In this document: positions 54,417 to 61,076 of the stretch, piece after piece
How the letters are laid out: the number at the start of each line of letters is the position of its first letter
How positions within the stretch are numbered: position 1 is the stretch's first letter
Assembly: GCF_902806685.2 (NCBI RefSeq)
Contig: NC_048553.1
Location: forward strand, 806,001-870,000
Length of the DNA stretch: 64,000 bases
Reading direction: 5' to 3'
DNA from: Maniola hyperantus
Taxonomy: Eukaryota > Arthropoda > Insecta > Lepidoptera > Nymphalidae
Position numbers and translations under genes: made by a program
The notes under the pieces: model-generated
Told to the model about the DNA's origin: nothing
What the model saw: the letters and a program-made list of their open reading frames with translations, nothing else
Databases searched by the model: none

Positions 54417-54611
54417 TATTACCTAGTTCTACAAATTGGAGGCAGACCAATTACGTACGGTCGACTAGTGACTAATCGTCCGGCAACTCGGTCCACAGCG
54501 ACCGTTACAATCTGTAATTTACAGTGCGACTCTTTTATATGTACCTACTATTCTTAGATATGTTTTTAATGTGTCTTCAATACAAAATTTATTTGTACTT
54601 ATGACTTGAAA

Positions 54612-54617
54612 AATAAA
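54612..54617 (+). terminator. AMPD2: Poly(A) signal for exon 17b transcript
   Basis: AATAAA 196 bp after the stop codon; a perfect 36-bp palindrome follows 39 bp downstream. Confidence 0.65.
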
Positions 54618-54656
54618 TTAATTATGGAAATTAACAAATCTTTTATTTAATTTACC

Positions 54657-54692
54657 TTTCGTGATGGGACCATGCATGGTCCCATCACGAAA
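54657..54692. repeat. Perfect 36-bp palindrome without spacer
   Basis: Both 18-base halves ('tttcgtgatgggaccatg' and its exact complement) meet at 'catgcatg' with no loop. Directly after the AMPD far poly(A) site. Confidence 0.95.
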
Positions 54693-54771
54693 TCACCCCA
54701 TGGGGTCAAGTGGCAAGGAATATCTACTCTTGCCTCTGACAGCCACCGAGCTCATTTGACAATTATTTTTA

Positions 54772-54960
54772 GGGTTCCGTACCTCAAAAGGAAAAACGAA
54801 ACCGTTATAGGACCACTTTGTTGTCTGTCTGTCAAGAAACTTCCCGTTGAAAGAAAGGTACTTCCCGTTGACCTAGAATCATGAAATTTGGCAGGTCTTA
54901 TAGCAGACATTAGGGGAAAAATCTGAAAACCGTGAATTTGTGGTCACATCACAAAAAAAA
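54772..54960. repeat. 'agggttccgtacctc' dispersed repeat
   Basis: 'agggttccgtacctcaaaag', 'ataggaccactttgttgtct', 'aaatttggcaggtcttatag', 'aaccgtgaatttgtggtcac'. Unbroken relative of the split copy at 24114. Confidence 0.6.
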
Positions 54961-55191
54961 ATTAAAAAGTGTTTCGAACAAATGATTAGTATTTTTAACC
55001 AACTTCCAAAATGGAGGTGGTTCTCAATTCGGCCCGGTTTTTTTAAATGTATGTAAGTACTTACATCGATTTTTTCGAGGTTGCTGGACCGATTTGCAAT
55101 TTTTTTTTAAATTAACAGAGGATGTTTCCGTGGTGGTCCTATAAAAATTTCTGGATCCAACTCCTCAATCCTCCTTTTTGGAGGTTGGTTA

Positions 55192-55548
55192 AAAAGCCGC
55201 GACAGCCTAGACATCTAAGTGGTTTAAGACGTCCGCCTTCTATTCGGGAGGTCGGGGTTCGATCCCGGGCATGCACCTCTAGCTATTCAGAGTTACCTAA
55301 TCCTTTTAAAATTTTAAGCAATTAAATATTTATAACCTAGGCATTTGCTTTAATGGTGAAGGAAAACATCGTGAGCAAACCTTCATGCCTGAGAGTTCTC
55401 CATAACGTTCTCAAAGGTGTGTTAAGTCTGCCAATCCGCTCTTGGCCAGCGTGGTGGACTACGGCTTAAACCCTTCTCATTCTGGGAAGAGGCCCGTGCT
55501 CAATAGTGGGCTGATGGCAATGGGTTGATGGCGATAATGATGATGATA
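55192..55548 (+). mobile_element. SINE-A, near full length
   Basis: Head 'aagacgtccgccttctattc' and 'ggggttcgatcccgggca', then 'gtgaaggaaaacatcgtga', 'cctgagagttctccataac' and a 'gatggcgataatgatgatga' tail. Confidence 0.82.
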
Positions 55549-56723
55549 GTTCTAAGTACTTACTCTATAGAGCGCACTCTGACTTTGCTTAGACTTAAGT
55601 CGAGTTAATAAAACGAGTATACAAACTTATTTCTCAGATCTCTCACAAAAACATCTGTCTCGTTTTATAACTCAATCTTAAGTTTGAGCAAAGTCGAAGT
55701 GCATAGATCTCGGCCTAAATTCTGTATTTTTGGGGTAGGCTAATTCTAAGCCGATTCACGTAATTCATTGACTAGAATTTGCATATCTATTAGTTGGATG
55801 GAACCTCTTTCCATAACAACAAAAATATTACATCAATAAAGGCATTTAAGTATATAGGCTCGTCACCACCAGAAGTATGTTATTATGATCGAGATTGAAG
55901 ACTAAACCACCAAAAGTAACCTTAGGTAATGGTTAACCGGATACGTCAGGATTACAACCTTTAGATTAACCGAGCCTTCGTGGGCATACTAACATTATTC
56001 TTGCACACTACGAGAGATATCACAGACTACCCTTAACTATTAACCTACCGTCAATAATGAGTCATGATAAAATGTCTCTTATGAGACTAGACATCGCTAA
56101 CTAACACTAGCTAAGTCCCTACCTAGCGACCGGCTCCAACCATCCCCATACCGGCCCCAGACCAACCAGCTAACCTAGCACACCACACTTAGTTCAATTA
56201 ACTTCAACTACAACAATCACGTTTGTCTAATACAAATTGGAACGATACAAGAAGGACTTACCAGATAAACAGCTATTCAACACACATTATACCATCATTC
56301 ACACAATCACGTCACTTTCCACAACCTAGTACTGAACCTTTAACAACTGAAACCACATTAGGTCACAACAACAATGATAATAATAAAACCTACAGTACGA
56401 TACACATAGTATCCACTGAGAAGTGCCCTCGGCAAGAGCCACACGAATAATAATCTCCTCGTACCGCCGCATTCACTTTTATTGTCTCAAAATGACGGTG
56501 GGGCGACTACGTAATGTTCAATGAGCAAAGTGTTTACAATTAAAATGGCAGCGCGCCTGCAAGTATTTGACAAGCTTGCATTTCAATTTGACAACTTATC
56601 TGTGTGATCATCATAATGTTTTTGTGGTAAATGTAAATAAATACTGAGAAGAATGAATAGGTAGGTAGGACATGACCAATTTTTAGTTCCCACCACAAAA
56701 AAAATGGATAACTAAGTAACAAA
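55549..56723. other. Gap between AMPD and its paralogue
   Basis: No gene recognised. 56100-56460 is unusual: C- and A-rich, nearly G-free on the + strand (for example 'ccaaccatccccataccggc'), which can mark a retroposed or LINE 5' segment; not identified. The last 250 bp would contain the paralogue's promoter and 5' UTR if the exon at 56724 is real. Confidence 0.35.
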
Positions 56724-56770
56724 ATGTTCGGCTCTAAGAAAGACCTCAAACAATGGGCCAAGTCTCGGTA
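56724..56770 (+). CDS. AMPD paralogue, putative first coding exon
   Basis: ATG at 56724 encodes MFGSKKDLKQWAKSR plus two bases, ending at a perfect donor 'gtaagt' (56771). Phase 2 is the phase required by the next exon at 57713. It is short, basic and unlike the parent's exons 1a-1c, and skips an exon 2 equivalent. An in-frame alternative donor ('gtagta', 56767) also leaves two bases. Moderately supported. Confidence 0.5.
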
Positions 56771-57084
56771 GTAAGTATTCGAACTCAGTTCTCATGGTTT
56801 TCCTTCTTCTTCATGTTCGTTACACTTGGCAGAGTGGTAGTGACATCCGAGCATTCGCCACTTCCTCCAGCTGGCTGACAGCCTGGTACACGTGCTGGAT
56901 CACTCACAGGGCCACAGCAGACCTAATTCGGTCGGTATGGTGCCCTTCACCTTGTTTTGCATGGCAAAGTGCTCGATTTAGTCAAGCTCTTACGTCGTGA
57001 GACGTGTCTGAAGATCTTTACTAAATATGTGACTCTGTACGAACGCCGAAAGACGTTATTTAATGTCGAGTTCTTGGAGTATTA

Positions 57085-57243
57085 GACTGCCTGTCCACTG
57101 GTTCGGAGCGGAGTGGAGATGTGTTGAGCAAACCAACCAGATTGTGGGTAATAACGTGATAATTTTATTCCGTCATCTGACAAAACTCTGATTGGTGAAC
57201 TATACACATCTCCGCTCCACTCCGCACCGGTGGATAGGCAGCC
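57085..57243. mobile_element. MITE, PIF/Harbinger-like, TSD TTA
   Basis: 'gactgcctgtccactggttc' and 'ggagcggagtggagatgtgt' are mirrored by 'acacatctccgctccactcc' and 'accggtggataggcagcc'. TTA at 57082-57084 and 57244-57246 is the 3-bp duplication expected for Harbinger. Confidence 0.8.
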
Positions 57244-57285
57244 TTAAGCCGGGAGACGTGTCTGAAGCTGTACTAAGTAAGTATT

Positions 57286-57440
57286 AGAGCCTCGATAGCT
57301 CAACGGTTAAAGGAGCGGACTGAAAACCGAAAGGTTGCCGTTTCAAACCCCACCCGTTGCACTATTGTCGTACCTACTCCTAGCACAAGCTTTACGCTTA
57401 ATTTGAGGGGAAAGGGGAATATTAGTCAGCATGATTATGT
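57286..57440 (+). mobile_element. SINE-B copy 3
   Basis: 'gcctcgatagctcaacggtt', 'ggttgccgtttcaaacccc', 'gcacaagctttacgcttaat', 'ggggaaaggggaatatta'. Interrupts the second copy of the local duplication. Confidence 0.8.
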
Positions 57441-57712
57441 GTCCTCTGTACGAACGCCGAAAGACGTTATTTTAATGGCGAGTTCTTGGAGTGCAGAGAC
57501 GTTCGTACTGTACGAAATTCGGTCCATGAAACTCCTAACGTTCGCCTCCAGTTGGTATAGTTAGGCGTAACTTCCAAGTTTATTATTTTAATACTAGCTT
57601 ATGCTAGCGACTTCAAATGGAAACTTATGGATCACCTGTCAAATGTTAGGTTAGTTGGCAGTTTACAAGATAGTCAGCAGGTTCTGTCCTCTTAATTAAG
57701 TTCTGTTTATAG

Positions 57713-57851
57713 CGAGACGCGCCAGAACATATCCGGAGCGACGCGCACGCATATCCGCGGCCCGGGCGATGCGTACGGGCGGCAAGAGAATGCGGGCAAC
57801 AACGCCGTCAATTTCCAACGCCTGTCCGTTGCCGGGATTCATGTCACCGGG
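57713..57851 (+). CDS. AMPD paralogue exon 3 equivalent
   Basis: Acceptor 'ttctgtttatag', donor 'gtgagg'; phase 2 in, phase 0 out, as in the parent's exon 3. Encodes an Arg/Gly/Asn-rich stretch ending 'NFQRLSVAGIHVTG', aligned with parent 'HFQRVAISGEDTSG'. 139 nt against 166 in the parent. Confidence 0.8.
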
Positions 57852-58506
57852 GTGAGGAATCTGGTCATTATACTCCAAAAACAAGTTTAAATGAAACAAA
57901 ATACTTAGCTTGTTTTACAAACTATAAATTCACGCGTTTTCTATCTCCACTTTCCTCCTCCGTCCCTAATTACAATCGCAATAGGTAACTTTGCCTAAGT
58001 AGGTACCTACTAAAGGACTTACCCGACAAGTTAAAAGAGCCGAAGCTGTATGGACTTGATGTTCACGGCTGAGGAGTTCCTACGGTCTCCTCTCCCCTAG
58101 GTACATTGATGATGTACATGTATGCTTGGTGGTACCATAATATCTATTAGGTAAATCTAATTATATTGTCATCAGAGTTACTTAAGTATGCAAAGTTTCA
58201 GGTTAATAGTCTACAATTAAAAAAGAGGGTATCAGGCATGAGTAAATAATTCATGCAGCGATGGGACGATGTCAAAAATGTACGATCCTGGAATTCCTCA
58301 CTTACAAGAGTCGCATATTACTAGAAAATGGCTTTCAGTAAAACTTTCTGTCGCATTTACTCTGCGAGTATCAAAAGCGTACGCCCGGTTCGGCAAAATT
58401 CTGTGGGGGGTACAAAATGTATGTGCCTTCTGGCGCACATCAGCATTTTCCTAACACAAAAATTTCTGTTATTACGGCTGGCCTAAGATCGAAATATTTA
58501 ATGTAG

Positions 58507-58705
58507 GTGCCGTTAGATGACCTGGAGCGCTCAGCATCATATCTCATCGACGCGCTGACACTCCGTCGCGACTACATGGAGATGTCAGAGCAGTCGTTCC
58601 CGGAAACCCTGGCCTACTACATCACGCACCGCCAGTCTCCCCCTAAGGAGGCACGGCCGCACGATAACACCATCGACTTAAGCAGTGCTGTGCTGAAATT
58701 TGATG
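58507..58705 (+). CDS. AMPD paralogue exon 4 equivalent
   Basis: Acceptor 'tttaatgtag', donor 'gtatcg' (weak); phase 0 in, phase 1 out. Encodes 'VPLDDLERSASYLIDALTLR' and 'YMEMSEQSFPETLAYY', clearly homologous to the parent's exon 4, then diverged to 'LSSAVLKFDG'. 199 nt against 187. Confidence 0.9.
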
Positions 58706-59645
58706 GTATCGTTAACAATTTTTTTTCAACGACTCATATTTCCTCGTCCATCAAAGGTAAAGCTTGTTCTTGCAGTAGGTAGGAAATATGTAGGTAGTAC
58801 AAAGGGTGTAGATGCGTGGATGACAATTTAAAGGATTTTTCTTGCAGTTGTAAATGATTTATTGAGCGCAGACCGTTGGTTAGTTTTTTAACAAGAAGAG
58901 AACAAAGGAATTTATGAAAACGTCAATTGATACAAAAAATATATAGAAAATTGTAGGCGCTTCAACAAAGGGTAGTATTTGAACTAAGTAGTAGCTACTA
59001 CAAACGAAATTGCGGACGAAAGGTGGTCACATACAGTCACAAACTTCTAGTTTGATTTAAAAGACAAAAGCTTACATCTAAATAAAGGTACAGTTGCTCC
59101 TTTTGTAGAAGCAGCCGTAGAGCAGAGCATCCGCTTAAGAACATGCTCGTCAGATGATATGCAGATCCAGCGAGGTGTCGACAGAAGCAGCTGGCAGAAT
59201 TCAGAAACACAATGTACTTAATAAATATTTTTTATTTAGTAGTAAAGCTTATTTCACACTACGGTCTAAAATAGTAGATTTTAGTAGATTCGTACCTATT
59301 TTTCCTAAAAATTGGTACGAATATACGTATAATTTTTATTCAGTATTTAACCCTTAACAGACTCATTGTGGCAACTATCTGTCGGACAATTACAGATTCT
59401 ACTTCAATGAGAGAATTCATTCTAAATTCAATGAGAGATTTAAATTCTGTCATTTGAACCCAGTGATTAATTTTTAAAACTCTTTGATACAGTTGCTCTG
59501 CCTGGAACCCTGTCAACAATCTTCCCAGGTCATAGAGGCTTCTGTGACAGTCAAGAGGATTTAAGTGCGAATGGTAAACTAACCATATTATTGTGATAAA
59601 AAATATAAGTTCAGTGATAAATTCACATAAACTTTATAACTATAC

Positions 59646-59965
59646 CATCATCATCATCATGCATCCGGTTCACTACGGAGCACGGTTTTCCTCTCAGAAT
59701 GAGAAGGGTTTGGCTATAATATATTCTACCTATATACTACGCGGATTGGCAGACTTCGCACACCTTTGAGACTCAAAGGTGTAGCTTGAGAAAGTTGAAA
59801 ACTCCCAGGTATGTCTCTGCAGCAACCTAGGTTTCCTCACGATGTTTTCCTACACTGTTGAAGCAAGTGATATTTAATTACCTACTTAAAACACACATAG
59901 CTCCAAAAAGCTGAGGTGCGTGTCTGGAATGAGACCCCGGATTCCCACTAGGAAGCAAATGTTTT
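59646..59965 (-). mobile_element. SINE-A, inverted, worn
   Basis: 'catcatcatcatgcatccgg', 'ctctcagaatgagaaggg', 'cctcacgatgttttcctac', then 'gctgaggtgcgtgtctgga' with a degraded head. Paralogue intron before exon 5. Confidence 0.7.
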
Positions 59966-60064
59966 TAATCTTTAACCACTAGATTTACCTATGTTAATTA
60001 TTAATTTTATAGAAATTTAAGATAGCAATTCTATATCTTTACCTGTATTCTATAATCTATACAG

Positions 60065-60269
60065 AGCATGCAGCAATCCAGGATCCCTGGGCATGTCCGT
60101 TCCCCCCGGCCCGGCAATACGTGTGTCGCTGGCGGCGCGGCGTGGTGCGCGTGTACCGCAGCGAGGCCGATGCCGCCGACCACAAGCCGCTGCCCTACCG
60201 ACACCTGCCCTTCGAGAAGTACGTCGAGGACATGGCTCACCTCACCACCATGATCAGCGATGGACCTTT
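60065..60269 (+). CDS. AMPD paralogue exon 5 equivalent
   Basis: Acceptor 'atctatacag', donor 'gtaaga'; phase 1 in, phase 2 out, as in the parent. Encodes 'DPWACPFPPARQYVCRWRRG', 'VRVYRSEAD' and 'YVEDMAHLTTMISDGPL'. The ends match the parent well; the middle is diverged and Arg-rich. 205 nt against 214. Confidence 0.9.
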
Positions 60270-60459
60270 GTAAGAGCACAGAATACTTTAATAAAACCTC
60301 CCAACGTGCTGGATTGGCGAACTCACACCTGAAAGCGCATCGTTAGCAGCCCCCTCTCCCCCTTCCCCCTGCCGCTTCCCCCTCCCCCTTCTCCCATATA
60401 ATGGATAGACGACATAAAACATATCGCAGGAAGCCACTGGGTTCAGGTAGAGTGGCGTT

Positions 60460-60530
60460 ATTCTATATAGAGTATGCAGCAATACAGAATCCCTGGGCAT
60501 GTCTGTTCCCCCCGGCCCGGCACTATGACA
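60460..60530 (+). pseudogene. Partial, decayed duplicate of paralogue exon 5 and its acceptor
   Basis: 'tctatatagagtatgcagca' and 'atccctgggcatgtctgttc' with 'ccccggcccggcacta' repeat the acceptor and first ~55 bp of the exon at 60065 with several substitutions. It breaks off at 60530 into a SINE-A fragment (60536-60605, inverted). Confidence 0.8.
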
Positions 60531-60752
60531 TGCAGTTTTGCTCACGATGTTTTCCTTCACCGTTAAAGCAAGTGATATTTAATTTCTTAAAATGCACACA
60601 CCTAACGTACATAATTAGTTGTACTAGCATTATATCATTATCTTACAAATTCCACAATTGACAATCAAAAAGTGTACAATGGCACCTACCCAATTTGATT
60701 AAATTGTGTGATTTGGGAAAAAGAAACGCGGTTCTGTTGGTTTGTTTTGTAG

Positions 60753-60878
60753 GAAATCCTTCTGCTACCGTCGTCTGAGCTACCTCTCGTCCAAGTTCAA
60801 GATGCACGTCCTGCTGAACGAGCTCCACGAGCTCGCGCTACAGAAGGCTGTGCCTCACAGAGATTTTTATAACGTTAG
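60753..60878 (+). CDS. AMPD paralogue exon 6 equivalent
   Basis: Acceptor 'tttgttttgtag', donor 'gtaagt'; phase 2 in and out. 126 nt, same as the parent. Encodes 'KSFCYRRLSYLSSKFKMHVL' and 'PHRDFYNVR', 38 of 43 residues identical to exon 6. The next expected exon carries the zinc-binding HxH and must lie beyond the LINE, outside the window. Confidence 0.95.
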
Positions 60879-61076
60879 GTAAGTCATCAGACCTAGTAAA
60901 AGGGTACCAGAAGTGAGTTTAAAAGTCAGACAGAAAGGTAGGGCATTATAAGCTATTTTTTGATTGGTTATTTGAATATCCTCTCTTGTTAAACTTGCGC
61001 GCAGACGTTGATCACACGCCTAGAGGCTTACCGAAAGGTTTACTCTTTATACTAACCTAACTGCAACAACCTGACC

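Larger units (their letters stand above)
57000..57500 (+). repeat. Local duplication split by SINE-B, around a Harbinger-type MITE
   Basis: 'gagacgtgtctgaag...ctgtacgaacgccgaaagac' and 'cgagttcttggagt' occur at 57000-57080 and again at 57250-57495. The second copy carries SINE-B (57286-57440). The MITE 57085-57243 lies between the copies. Confidence 0.7.

Noticed and set aside
53560..53976. 138-codon minus-strand frame
   Set aside because: It runs through MITE family 2 (53770-53894) and the end of a MITE family 5 copy; composition is that of the repeats and it matches no protein I know.
56223..56450. 75-codon frame in the G-poor segment
   Set aside because: Low-complexity Asn/Thr/Ser composition follows from the base skew; no support as a gene.
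56794..57000. 68-codon frame in the paralogue's first intron
   Set aside because: The sequence has a repeat-like feel but translates to nothing I recognise in any frame; not called.
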